From: Verrucomicrobiota bacterium
GTDB taxonomy: Bacteria > Verrucomicrobiota > Verrucomicrobiia > Limisphaerales > UBA11320
Direction of reading: 5' to 3'
DNA: 49,532 nucleotides
Assembly (NCBI GenBank): GCA_016199985.1
Contig: JACQFQ010000003.1
Coordinates: 1-49,532 of the forward strand
Position 1 is the stretch's first letter; the number at the start of each line of letters is the position of its first letter. This document shows positions 7,337-18,323 of the stretch, in pieces. Made by a program: the position numbers and the translations under genes. The notes below the pieces were generated by a model, which worked only from the letters and a program-made list of their open reading frames with translations, made no database searches and was not told the origin of the DNA.

Positions 7337-8707
7337 TTAGGAATCGACGACTTCGCAGGGGGCCAGCACGGCGTCCTTCATGCCGTGGATGATCTTTTTG
7401 TCGACGGGGCAGGCGGTGGCCAGAATTCCGGACAGCCGCGCGCGCGCGGCGTCCCCTTCCCCCACGACAAAGTAGTACGGACACAACCGGACTCGCGAGC
7501 TCATCGGGACCTCCTGCCGAGACTCGAAATCGAAGTACTCGAAGTCCACGGCGCGCGGCTTGTGGTATTTCTGCAACACATAGGGATGGCGGGGGAAGGC
7601 GTCGATCGCGCGATCGACGGCCTGGCTCCACTCCGCCTGCGACAGATCGCTGCCGAGATACACGCCCCGGGCGCCCCAGGCGTCTTCGGAGTATCCGGAG
7701 ACTTTCAGAATCAATTCGCGCTCCCTCTGAGACATTGCCTTGAGCTGCTGCCAATCGGTGAGATCCAACATCGGATACGCGGCATGCGGCGGCAACGGAG
7801 AGGGATCCACGATCCACGACGCGGGGACATGGCCGAGCAGACGTTGGAAGAAACTCTCGCCCAGCTCCTGTCTCCAGAACGCGCGCAGGTTGCGGTTCCA
7901 CAGCAAAGCCAGCGAGAGCTTCTCCTCCAGGCAGGGTTTGATCGGGGGAGTCAGCAGAATCTGGCGTTCCTTCGCGGCTGAGATCAGGGCCGGAGCGGCA
8001 TGGATGTTGGGAAGGTCGAACAGCTCGAAGAACCGGTAGACCGCGTCCCCCGGCGCCCAGTCCGTGAAGCGCGTGTCTCGGACCGAGGCGTCCCAGCCCT
8101 CAATCTGGTTCAGCAGCCATTCCATCTCGGGCCGATAAGCCGCGGACTCCTCCGAAACCATCACGAACGCTCGCTGACGATCGCCGAAGATTCCGCGAAA
8201 CCCTTCTTGCATGCCGGCGGCGCCGCCGACGATCTGGCTCGCGCGATCGGGGAAAAGGCGGGAGTAGGAGCGCCCCAACCATGCCGTGAGCCCGATGCCG
8301 CCTGGAACGCTGTCGAGCTCCGTGATGGAGAATCCCGAATCGGTCAGCAGCAGATCGGGCCGGATGACGCGGGGAAGCTCGGACTTCAATGCCGGATCCC
8401 GTTGAATGGCGATGAGGCTCTCCGGCTTGCCCTGGTCGTAAAGCCTGGAGATCCATTCGGGCTGCTTTCCCGCGGCGCTGTGCCGATAGAGGAGATGAAT
8501 CGCCTTGTAGAATTGGAGGAGCACGCGCCCCAGCGTCTCGAGCTCCTTGAACAGCTGGCGGGAGATCGGGAATGGCCGCGTCGCGATCCGCCAGTGTTGA
8601 TCGCGGAACAGCCCTCCTGTGGGCAGTTCCCGGCGGATAAACTCCGCCGCCGCTTCAGCGTCGGGTGGCGAGGGAGTCATGCTATGCGCGGACTTGGCCG
8701 TTTCCAT
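7337..8707 (-). CDS. ATP-grasp-like protein of unknown function
   Basis: A 456-aa soluble protein with no signal peptide. It contains RPDLLLTDSGFSITELDSVP, which resembles the acidic, metal-binding strand of glutathionylspermidine-synthetase-like and circularly permuted ATP-grasp enzymes, and ILKVSGYSEDAWGARGVYLG, which resembles an ATP-grasp nucleotide-binding loop. Near the end is SSRVRLCPYYFVV. A carboxylate-amine or peptide ligase role is possible but not proven. The first ATG (8707) overlaps the end of proA by 26 bases. A second ATG at 8680 (MTPSPPDAE) would start 1 base after the proA stop and is also likely. Its place between proA and the Gfo/Idh gene suggests one transcript. Confidence 0.6.
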   Translation of the reverse strand: METAKSAHSMTPSPPDAEAAAEFIRRELPTGGLFRDQHWRIATRPFPISRQLFKELETLGRVLLQFYKAIHLLYRHSAAGKQPEWISRLYDQGKPESLIAIQRDPALKSELPRVIRPDLLLTDSGFSITELDSVPGGIGLTAWLGRSYSRLFPDRASQIVGGAAGMQEGFRGIFGDRQRAFVMVSEESAAYRPEMEWLLNQIEGWDASVRDTRFTDWAPGDAVYRFFELFDLPNIHAAPALISAAKERQILLTPPIKPCLEEKLSLALLWNRNLRAFWRQELGESFFQRLLGHVPASWIVDPSPLPPHAAYPMLDLTDWQQLKAMSQRERELILKVSGYSEDAWGARGVYLGSDLSQAEWSQAVDRAIDAFPRHPYVLQKYHKPRAVDFEYFDFESRQEVPMSSRVRLCPYYFVVGEGDAARARLSGILATACPVDKKIIHGMKDAVLAPCEVVDS

Positions 8708-9959
8708 AGACCAGCCATCGATAAGTCGTCAACTCCTCCAACCCCATCGGTCCCCGGGCGCCGACCTTGTCGGTGCTGATTCCGATTTCGGCGCCCATGC
8801 CGAACTCCCCGCCGTCCGTGAAGCGCGTGGACGCGTTCCAGTAAACCGCGGCGGAGTCCACCTCGGACAAAAAGCGGCGGGCCGTGGACGCATTTGCGGT
8901 CACGATGCAATCCGAGTGCGCGGAGCCGAACTGGGCGATGTGCGCCGCGGCCTCGAGAACGCCGTCGACGACCCTGATGTTCAGCACAAAGTCATTGTGC
9001 TCCGTCGCGTAGTCGGCCTCGGTCGCGATCACGGTCTTCAGCCCAGGGCCTGCGGCCAGCGCCGCCAGGCTTTCGGAGTCGCCGCGAACCTCGACCTTGT
9101 ATTGGACGAGACCGGGCAGGATCAAGCGAAGAAACCGCGCCGCGACAGACCGATCCACCAGGAGCGTCTCCATGGCGTTGCACGTGGAAGGGCGCTGGCA
9201 TTTCGCGTTGATGACGATGCGTTCCGCCATTTCCATCTCCGCGTCGCGATCCACAAAGACATGGCACACGCCCTTGTAATGCTTGATCACGGGAACCTTC
9301 GAGCACTCCGTGACGGCCCGGATCAATCCCTCGCCCCCGCGAGGCATGCAAAGATCGACGTACTGTGTCAGGGAGAGCAGAGCGGGAATGGCCTCCCGAT
9401 CCGCGATGGGCACCACCTGGATGGCATGTTCCGGGAAGGAAGGAACGCGCCGACGGGCGGCCTCGATCATCGCCTGGGCGATCCATTGGTTGGAGTGGAG
9501 CGCCTCCTTGCCGCCGCGGAGGATGCAGGCGTTGCCCGACTTGAGGCAGAGGCTCGCGGCGTCCGACGTCACATTCGGGCGCGATTCGTAAATAATCACC
9601 ACCACACCGATCGGGCTGGACACCTTCTCAATGCGCAACCCGTTCGGACGGGTTCGTTGATCGAGGATCCGGCCGACGGGGTCTGGAAGAGCGGCGACGT
9701 CGCGCAACCCACGCGCCATGGCCGCCACGCGCGCCTCGGTCAGGGCCAGTCGATCGAGCATCGCCGCGGAAAGGCCAAGCTGTCGGCCCACTTCGAGGTC
9801 GCGAGCGTTCGCCTCCAGGAGCGGCGCTGTCGGGCCTTCGAGGGATTCGGCCATCGCCAGCAGCGCGGCGTTCTTTTCCGCCGCGCTCATCTGGGAAAGC
9901 TGGCGCGAGGCGACCTTCGCCTGCATCCCCAGCCGCGTCATCTGATCCAGCACAGTCAT
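8682..9959 (-). CDS. proA: Gamma-glutamyl phosphate reductase
   Basis: A 425-aa enzyme of the aldehyde-dehydrogenase superfamily that reduces gamma-glutamyl phosphate to glutamate semialdehyde with NADPH, the second step of proline synthesis. Clear ProA signatures are VVIIYESRPNVTSDA, GNACILRGGKEA and the active-site block NAKCQRPSTCNAMETLL, in which Cys260 is the expected nucleophile. The ending FGMGAEIGISTDKVGARGPM is also diagnostic. Length is normal for the family. No proB (glutamate 5-kinase) lies in the window. The downstream ATP-grasp-like gene overlaps or abuts its end, which suggests co-transcription. Confidence 0.96.
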   Translation of the reverse strand: MTVLDQMTRLGMQAKVASRQLSQMSAAEKNAALLAMAESLEGPTAPLLEANARDLEVGRQLGLSAAMLDRLALTEARVAAMARGLRDVAALPDPVGRILDQRTRPNGLRIEKVSSPIGVVVIIYESRPNVTSDAASLCLKSGNACILRGGKEALHSNQWIAQAMIEAARRRVPSFPEHAIQVVPIADREAIPALLSLTQYVDLCMPRGGEGLIRAVTECSKVPVIKHYKGVCHVFVDRDAEMEMAERIVINAKCQRPSTCNAMETLLVDRSVAARFLRLILPGLVQYKVEVRGDSESLAALAAGPGLKTVIATEADYATEHNDFVLNIRVVDGVLEAAAHIAQFGSAHSDCIVTANASTARRFLSEVDSAAVYWNASTRFTDGGEFGMGAEIGISTDKVGARGPMGLEELTTYRWLVYGNGQVRA

Positions 9960-10000
9960 CGCGGTGAATTTACGGCAAAATCACGAACGAGAAAGCGGAA

Positions 10001-11929
10001 TCATTCCAGGTCCAGCCGGCCCCAATCCTCGGGCCGCCCTTGAACTCCCGACCGCGGCGCCCAGGCCAGCCGTGTCTTGTTGATGTTCTCACCGAGCTGC
10101 GCCCCGGCCTTGTCGCCATCGTAGATGAGGACGTTGAATCCGATCCGCTTGGCCCTGGCGACGCCGATCTCGCTGAAAGGAATGGCCGCCAGGATCCGAT
10201 AGCCATCCGGCGTGCGAAATGAAGCGAGGCGCGTTTTGGGAGCGCTTTCGGCAATGGGGCCCGGATTGGCGTCCGCGTCCCGCGCTCCTTTCACGACGCC
10301 GGTGGTGTCAAAGGGAAAGACCCCCAGCTTGTAGCTGCCGAGCGCGTTCTCGGCGCCGGCCTGAGGATCGAGGCAGATCTCGATGGAATCGGATCGCCAG
10401 TGCCCCTTGATATCGTCGGGAGCGATGTTGGTCACAACGACGTCGTCGGTCACCCGGACGTCCAGGAACAGCGCCCTCTGATAGACGCCCACGCGGAAAC
10501 GGCCGCTGACATCGGCGGCGTCCCGGGCCTCGCCCTGCCAGCGGTTTGTGTGCGGGATCGAGTGGAAAGGCGCGATCTCCCATCCGGCCTCGGAGCCGTC
10601 CATCGCCGGCGCGCGGGAGAGCCGGGTGGCGCGCAGCGCCGGAACCGCGTTCACGTTCAGCTTTTGGCGCGTCTCTCGAGATCCGCCCGTCGAAATAGCC
10701 TCGATCGTGGCCGCGCCCTGAAAGCCGGCCGGAGGCGTCACACGAAGGGCGCGAGCGGCGGTTTGTCCTCCCGCGACAGCGAAGCTCCACTGGGAAGGCG
10801 ATATCTCCCATCCCGGCGGCGTGACGAATCGCATCTCGCCACTGAAGGAATCGCCCGCCGCGTTCGCGACGCTGACACGGGCCTCGTTGGGCTCGCCCGC
10901 GGTCACTGGAATATCCGCTGGCATCTTCTTGGCGACATTCTCGATCCCCTGCTCGCGCGTCCAGCGGTTGTAGTTGGAAATCGCCGGACGGGATCGGAAC
11001 TCGATTCGCAAGGGGCCGCCCGACTCGACGCCCAGGCGCTGAACCGCCATCGGGCTGTTCGACGGGAAGGGAAGCCCGCGAAACAGATCGGCCTCATTCG
11101 CTCCCGGCACCACGCTTTTCACCAGGCGAAACAACTGGGCCCGACGCATCCGCGGGCTCGCCGCGAAATTTCCGAAGGCCTGTGAGCGATGGTTTGCGAG
11201 CGCCTCGCCCGCGGCCTGCCACGGGAATCCTCCATCGGGCAGCGCGTTGGTGACCGGAATGCTCGTCTGCAGCTGATCGTCCCATCCGCTGTAGTATAAC
11301 TTGCGTGTCTGCCAAGGATGCAACCCCTCCGCGCCGAGCTGCTCCGGGAACCGGCGCGGGTCGGCCGCCGCGGTGAAGGCCTCCGTGGCGAGAAGCCCCG
11401 CGGCCTGATGATTGCCATGCTGCCCGGGAGTTGGCGCGGGATCCATGGTCACGATGACCTCGGGCCGCAACGAGCGCACCAGCCGCACGAGATCCCGCAG
11501 CGTCTCCTCCTTGTTCCAGCGATCCAGCGTGGCGAGAAGGCTCTCGGTGTACGCGAAGTCGCGGCGGTCGAGAAAGTAGCAGTATTTGACTCCGAGCCGC
11601 TGGAGGCACGCCCGGAGCTCCGCCTCGCGCAGGATGCCGAGCGCGACGCCTCCCTGGGTTCCCACCATGTTCCCGCCTCCTTCGCCGCGCGTGCAGTAGA
11701 CATTCGCAACGATCTTCTTTTCGCCCAGCGCGTAGTGGGCGAGCGTGGCGGCGACGCCGGTTTCATCGTCCGGATGAGCGAACACGCCCATCAGATCGGT
11801 CTTCAACATCTCAGCGCCTTGCGCCGGCAGCGCCGCCGACGCGCGCAAGCGCAAGCACAAGCAGAAGGCCCACAAGACCGCCCTGAGGACGATGGAGAGC
11901 CGGAAACCACACGGGGCTGAGAAGCGCAT
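10001..11929 (-). CDS. Secreted PIG-L (LmbE) deacetylase with C-terminal CBM9-like domain
   Basis: A 642-aa exported protein. An N-terminal hydrophobic signal (about residues 10-33) precedes the PIG-L domain with the metal-binding motif AHPDDE at 51-56 and the later GQHGNHQAAG supplying a His ligand. PIG-L enzymes remove N-acetyl groups from amino sugars and related glycans. A middle beta-rich stretch (SVANAAGDSFSGEMRF) looks like a NEW3/Ig-like domain. The last 210 residues, from about APAMDGSEAGWEIAPF through SDSIEICLDP to the end, look like a CBM9-type carbohydrate-binding domain. The fusion suggests action on an extracellular or periplasmic polysaccharide. It is divergent from the GNAT gene. 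Confidence 0.85.
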   Translation of the reverse strand: MRFSAPCGFRLSIVLRAVLWAFCLCLRLRASAALPAQGAEMLKTDLMGVFAHPDDETGVAATLAHYALGEKKIVANVYCTRGEGGGNMVGTQGGVALGILREAELRACLQRLGVKYCYFLDRRDFAYTESLLATLDRWNKEETLRDLVRLVRSLRPEVIVTMDPAPTPGQHGNHQAAGLLATEAFTAAADPRRFPEQLGAEGLHPWQTRKLYYSGWDDQLQTSIPVTNALPDGGFPWQAAGEALANHRSQAFGNFAASPRMRRAQLFRLVKSVVPGANEADLFRGLPFPSNSPMAVQRLGVESGGPLRIEFRSRPAISNYNRWTREQGIENVAKKMPADIPVTAGEPNEARVSVANAAGDSFSGEMRFVTPPGWEISPSQWSFAVAGGQTAARALRVTPPAGFQGAATIEAISTGGSRETRQKLNVNAVPALRATRLSRAPAMDGSEAGWEIAPFHSIPHTNRWQGEARDAADVSGRFRVGVYQRALFLDVRVTDDVVVTNIAPDDIKGHWRSDSIEICLDPQAGAENALGSYKLGVFPFDTTGVVKGARDADANPGPIAESAPKTRLASFRTPDGYRILAAIPFSEIGVARAKRIGFNVLIYDGDKAGAQLGENINKTRLAWAPRSGVQGRPEDWGRLDLE

Positions 11930-12134
11930 GACAACGACTTAACCGTCGCGCCTGCGGGAGCTCAAGCTTGAATCGCCGGAAGACTGTTCGCGCTCTGAGC
12001 AAATGTCGTTATCACGGAATCCGGTCTGGGGTTGTTGCGATTGGAATCGGTCGCGCCACGCTTCGGGACGGCTTGCGCGGCTTGGCGGGCGGGAATACGC
12101 TCCCTCGGCGTCCGATCCAGTAAGAACGCTCGAG

Positions 12135-12629
12135 ATGAAATACACGCTTCGGCCAGCAACGAATCAGGACCGTGAGGCCGTTGAGAGCCTGGTCTTCGGA
12201 GTTTTAGCGGAGTATGGACTGAGCGCGGACCCCGGAGGGACGGACTCAGACCTCCATGACATCCAGGCCGCCTACCACGCCGCAGGCGGCGCCTTGGACC
12301 TGATGGTCGGCGAGGCCGGAACGATCGTCGGGTCAGTCGGGTTGGTTCCATTGTCCTCATCCCTCTGCGAACTCCGAAAGATGTATCTCGTTCGCGAGGT
12401 TCGCGGTCACGGGTGGGGACGAGTTCTCCTGGAGCACGCGTTGAAGCGAGCTTCCGAGCTCGGCTTCTCGAGGGTTGTGCTGGAGACCGCCTCCGTGCTG
12501 CGCGAGGCTGTGTCGCTCTACGAGAGATTCGGCTTCCGCCGGTACGCCCCCGATCATCTGGCTGCGCGCTGCGATCGAGCGTACTACCTTGACCTTCCCC
12601 GCAAGAAATCGCTGTCAACCCCCCGCTGA
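12135..12629 (+). CDS. GNAT-family N-acetyltransferase
   Basis: A 164-aa protein with the GNAT acetyl-CoA fold. The first strand begins at MKYTLRPATNQDREAV; the central beta-bulge region is ELRKMYLVREVRGHGWGRVL, where RGHGWG is the pyrophosphate-binding R/QxxGxG/A motif. The C-terminal block is RVVLETASVLREAVSLYERF plus GFRRY, typical of family members. It transfers an acetyl group to an amine; the substrate is unknown. The ATG at 12135 was chosen because it is the first residue of the conserved fold. The gene is divergent from the PIG-L deacetylase and is followed after about 140 bases by the FkbM gene. Confidence 0.87.
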   Translation: MKYTLRPATNQDREAVESLVFGVLAEYGLSADPGGTDSDLHDIQAAYHAAGGALDLMVGEAGTIVGSVGLVPLSSSLCELRKMYLVREVRGHGWGRVLLEHALKRASELGFSRVVLETASVLREAVSLYERFGFRRYAPDHLAARCDRAYYLDLPRKKSLSTPR

Positions 12630-12769
12630 CAACAGCAGCGTCCATTGAGTTCCCGCGCGGGGATGAAGGGAAACCGCGCCGTGCCGATTCCTCTAGGGTG
12701 GTCCTCGGGCAGGAAACAATCCGAGGGGACCATTCGTGCGCTCGACGCCCAACGACACCCAACATCGCC

Positions 12770-13570
12770 ATGAATTTGACTCAGGCCGCCGGATTCTTTC
12801 GTTTTCTCGCCCATTTTGAAAACGCCGCTTTGGTTTTTGCGCTCCGCATGGGCTGGGTTCGATTGCCCCTTTTTCTGTACCGGCTGCGAAACGGCGCCCA
12901 GACTTATGAATTCCTTGCCCGACCCAGGGCTTGCACCGGGAGCGACCTGTTCATCCTACGGGAGGCGCTGGTGGATGAGAGCTATCGGGAAATCCTGCCC
13001 CTGCTCGGCAAGGCGCCGCTTCGCATGGTGGATCTGGGGGCGAATCTCGGCGCCGTCACCGTCTGGTTCCACCGCGTTCACGGCCTCCGGGAGGCGTTCT
13101 GCTTTGAGCCTGACGCCGATTCCTTCCAACTCTGCGAGTTCAACCTGCGCAGGAATGAGTGCCACGGGGCGACCGCGTACCCGCACGCGGTCAGCGCGAC
13201 CTCCGGCGAAGCGAACATCTCCACGGATCCCGACCGCCCCGCCCAGAGCAGTCTCTATCGAAAGGACGTCACGAAGAACCCGGGGTCACAAACGGTGAAG
13301 GTCGTCGCGTTTGCGGAGTGGCTCGAGGAGCATCCGGGAGACTTCGACCTCTTGAAATGCGACTGCGAAGGCGCCGAGTGGGCCATTCTGGAGAAGACAC
13401 CGGAATGCTTCGCCCGCTTCAAAGTCGTGGTGATCGAGGTGCACCGAAATCCGATCTCGCAGCGCCCCCTCTCCGATTTCCCCGACGTCCTTTCGCGACA
13501 GGGCTTCACCACCCTCCGCTGGGACGGCCATTGCAACGGCCTGTACATCGGGCAACGCGCTTCGGGTTAG
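12770..13570 (+). CDS. FkbM-family SAM-dependent methyltransferase
   Basis: A 266-aa protein with the class I methyltransferase motif I at residues 86-94 (MVDLGANLG), the acidic ribose-binding strand AFCFEPDADSFQL, and the FkbM-specific LLKCDCEGAEWAIL (about 194-207), followed by KVVVIEVHRNP. FkbM enzymes O-methylate sugars, lipids and secondary metabolites. The substrate here is unknown; the nearby ligase and deacetylase make an envelope glycan plausible. The ATG at 12770 (MNLTQAAGFF) is preferred over an upstream GTG/ATG because the preceding frame is Arg-rich and uninformative. Its end faces the end of rpoD. Confidence 0.85.
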   Translation: MNLTQAAGFFRFLAHFENAALVFALRMGWVRLPLFLYRLRNGAQTYEFLARPRACTGSDLFILREALVDESYREILPLLGKAPLRMVDLGANLGAVTVWFHRVHGLREAFCFEPDADSFQLCEFNLRRNECHGATAYPHAVSATSGEANISTDPDRPAQSSLYRKDVTKNPGSQTVKVVAFAEWLEEHPGDFDLLKCDCEGAEWAILEKTPECFARFKVVVIEVHRNPISQRPLSDFPDVLSRQGFTTLRWDGHCNGLYIGQRASG

Positions 13571-13604
13571 ACAGCGGCAAACACCGAGGCTGGGGCCAGC
13601 AAAT

Positions 13605-13644
13605 CGCCGGCCTCCAGCCGCCCTCTCGAAAGCTCCAGCCGGCG
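13605..13644. terminator. Possible hairpin between convergent genes
   Basis: CGCCGGC (13605-13611) pairs with GCCGGCG (13638-13644) across a 26-base loop, in the gap between the ends of the FkbM gene and rpoD. There is no clear T-run, so function is doubtful. Confidence 0.25.
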
Positions 13645-13652
13645 GCAAAACG

Positions 13653-15515
<1,863 letters not shown>

Positions 15516-15996
15516 ACGTTGGGAAGCGCCCGCATCAGGGCGCGAAAACGAGCCGCGCAGCATGCTGGCGGCCGACCACGGCGTCAAGGGGTCGTCAACA
15601 TGGCCCTACTCGGAGCCCGGACAAAACCCACCTGGGATCTCGCCGCCGTTCGGTCGTGAGGTTCGTATTGGCAGGCCAGATGCGATATCGCGGGCGAAAG
15701 CCAGCAGTTGAAAATCGCTCTTAGGCACATGTGCAACGACGACGGCAGTGCGGAAAAGAACAAACCGCGTGGAGAAGCTCGCACAGATGTGAGCGGCCCG
15801 CCCCGCGGCAGAGAGTGCTATAGACCTGAAATTCGCGCGTTCGTCACGGAAAATTCATCAAAACCGCAACGCCGATTCATCGGACGCAGGCGATAGTGAT
15901 GAACTCACAGCGTCAGTTCAGCCGAAAACCTTGCGAAAAACACCCTAAACAAGCCCGAATTAGGCATGAGCATGCGCGAGGTCAGCGCAGCTAAAT
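15516..15996. other. Long leader/intergenic region upstream of rpoD
   Basis: This 481-base stretch between the DUF6600 gene and rpoD has no credible protein frame. It presumably holds the rpoD promoter(s). On the minus strand about 15600-15720 there are short GC-rich palindromic bits (for example CCCAGGTGGG), so a structured leader or small RNA is possible. I cannot assign one. Confidence 0.45.
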
Positions 15997-18057
15997 TCAA
16001 TGATTGCCAGAACGCTTTGCTGCGCCGCCGCCGGACGGAGCGCTGACGGCGGCAGGGCGACTGGGCGGCGCGGAATAGGCTGACGCAGCGGGCGCCGATC
16101 TGGTAGGCGCGCTGAATTGGGGCTGCGCTGACGGCGCAGGTCGAAACGGCGTTGCGTTGGCCGCCGAGTAGGCAGGGGCGGGAGGGTGATAAGCGCTTTG
16201 TGGAGGCGGGCCCGGAATAAACGGGGCCGCCACGGGTCCCACTGCCCCGGACAGCGCGGGAGCAGGATTGTAGACGGGCCTGCTCGGAGGCAAGGCGGCC
16301 GGCGCATTTGCGATCGAGGCGCTCGAGGTCGGCGGCGTCACCGTTGCCGGGCGGCTGGGCGCGAACGAAGCGCCCCCGCCCACGCCGCTACCCGCCTGCC
16401 GAATGGGGATCGAAGCGCTCGGGGCAAAGGCCGATGCGGGCGTCGGGGTCGGGGTGACTGAGGATCGCGTTGGAGGAACCGGTTGAGCCAGTTGAACGGG
16501 TGCCGGCGACGGCAACGACGCTAGAGCCCGTTGTGGAGTGCTCTGGGCTGGGCTGCGCGTGGAGGGGATGGCGACGCTCGCGCGTCCGACCAGAGGATCG
16601 AACGCAGCCCGACCCGCCGCAATTCCGAGACCCGCGGCCGCGGCGCCCGAGACGCCCGGATCGCCAGCGAGAGCGGCCGCCGGAGCGGTGCGACCGACGG
16701 ATCCGGACCCCGCTGCGGGAGCCAGCCTGCCGGATCCTCGAGCCGGAGCGAGGGGCGCGGGTCCGCCAGCCGGGACTCTCGGACTCACAATCACAAATCC
16801 GGTCTTCTCCTGCACGAGTTGTTCGGCGGCCGGTCTTGAAGCCGCGGCCCAAGCCGTCTCTCTCAGCGCCGCTTGAGGAACCGGCGTCCGGCTGGCAAGA
16901 GCCACCGCGCTCTGGCCCGGCCCTTGAAACACGACGCTATTGTTATTGCCAAGCACTGTGTTGTTCACGACCACAGACTGGTGATACAAGCTCGAGGCGT
17001 GAGCGGCGCTCGCGTAAAAGTGGCGAGGGCTGGGATCGCAGAATCGTCCCCAGGGAAGGAAAGCAAAATCGAGAGCCCCGATCCCGAACCCGAATTCGAA
17101 GTCGACGCGGCGGCCGCGATTAAACCAGCTTCCGCCGCTGAAATACGCGCCTGGCGGCAAGGGCGCCCAGCCGCAATGGCTGCTTGTGCGACGCCAGCAA
17201 ACCCAGGACGGCCCCCAGACCGTGTCCGGAGCCCAGACCCATCCGAGGCCGCTCGTCGAAAACCAGCGACCATAATGAAACGTGGCCCAACCCCAGGGAT
17301 AGTCTGAAACCCAGTACCATCCAAAATCGCTCCACACCCATCGTCCCCCATGCTGATACGGGCGCCATCCCGGGGTCAGCGTCGTGTAGTTGGGTTGCCA
17401 GCATCGTCCGTATCCCGGCACGTCCACCCAGACGCCGTACGGCGCGAGCACTTCTTGAAACGCCACTGAGCTGTTGGGGTCCTGAACGAGCACAGGAGCC
17501 GGCGTAGCGGGAGGAGCGATCACGCCGGGAACCGGGCCGGGCTGGACATAGTCAGGCGTGACGACCTGCGCAGGGGCAGGCTGAGGGGCAGCGACGACCG
17601 CGGGCATCGGGGCCTCTGCAACGGCTGCCGCTGGCGCGCCGCCCACAACGGGCGCCGCCTTCCGTTGCATCGCCGTGATCACCTCTGGCGGGACGCCAAT
17701 GTCGCTCAAAAACAACAGCTCATCCGGCCCCAGCAAGAATCGATTCGTGGTCTGCTGAACGAACGCGAGCATCACGTCTTCATTCACGCCGCCACGCGCC
17801 AGCTTGACAACATCCTGGAGGCCAGCCGGCATATTCTTCGGCTCCAGGACGGGGCGCGCCGCCGCGACGGCTGTTGACGGGGTCGAAGACGTGTTTGTGC
17901 TCACGCTGACGGCCGACGACGCAGCCGGCCTCTCCTCGTTCTTGTTTCCGTCGGAGGATGTGGGCACCGCCGCCTGGGGCCCGTTGCAACTCACCCCCAA
18001 AGCCAACCCGCCCACCAACAAAAGGCCACGAAGAAATCGGACCAGGGAAGTGTTCAT
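15997..18057 (-). CDS. DUF6600-type lipoprotein with Ala/Pro-rich tail
   Basis: A 686-aa probable lipoprotein. A signal peptide runs to GLALGVSC with Cys24 as the lipid-modification site (lipobox GVSC is slightly atypical). Residues about 75-135 form a helical domain (MPAGLQDVVKLARGGVNED, and GVPPEVITAMQRKA). The core, about 210-350, is the Trp/Tyr/Gly-rich DUF6600 region: FQEVLAPYGVWVDVPGYGRC, WRPYQHGGRWVWSDFGWYW and GWATFHYGRWF. The last 300 residues are low-complexity Ala/Pro/Ser. The family function is unknown. The ATG at 18057 gives the clean signal peptide; a longer frame starting at 18117 does not. It is divergent from tyrA. Confidence 0.8.
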   Translation of the reverse strand: MNTSLVRFLRGLLLVGGLALGVSCNGPQAAVPTSSDGNKNEERPAASSAVSVSTNTSSTPSTAVAAARPVLEPKNMPAGLQDVVKLARGGVNEDVMLAFVQQTTNRFLLGPDELLFLSDIGVPPEVITAMQRKAAPVVGGAPAAAVAEAPMPAVVAAPQPAPAQVVTPDYVQPGPVPGVIAPPATPAPVLVQDPNSSVAFQEVLAPYGVWVDVPGYGRCWQPNYTTLTPGWRPYQHGGRWVWSDFGWYWVSDYPWGWATFHYGRWFSTSGLGWVWAPDTVWGPSWVCWRRTSSHCGWAPLPPGAYFSGGSWFNRGRRVDFEFGFGIGALDFAFLPWGRFCDPSPRHFYASAAHASSLYHQSVVVNNTVLGNNNSVVFQGPGQSAVALASRTPVPQAALRETAWAAASRPAAEQLVQEKTGFVIVSPRVPAGGPAPLAPARGSGRLAPAAGSGSVGRTAPAAALAGDPGVSGAAAAGLGIAAGRAAFDPLVGRASVAIPSTRSPAQSTPQRALASLPSPAPVQLAQPVPPTRSSVTPTPTPASAFAPSASIPIRQAGSGVGGGASFAPSRPATVTPPTSSASIANAPAALPPSRPVYNPAPALSGAVGPVAAPFIPGPPPQSAYHPPAPAYSAANATPFRPAPSAQPQFSAPTRSAPAASAYSAPPSRPAAVSAPSGGGAAKRSGNH

Positions 18058-18323
18058 GGAAGTATGCTTTCGATTCGTTACAGCGAGCGTTGTCAATCTG
18101 CCACTCAAGGACCGCAATGCAACGCTGAACTGCTGAACTTATGACGTGAATCAGGCCTGCGTATTCATAAGCGGAGCGTTCACTTTGGGCGCCAGCGAAA
18201 CTGGCTGCTTGGCTGAGGCTTGCGAGCTCACGGCAGCCGCCCGACCGGAGCGGGGTTTCCTTCCTGTGATCTGGCGCAACATCCTGCTTCCCTCCAGGAA
18301 ACGAGCTTCTCTATGCTTCTCTC

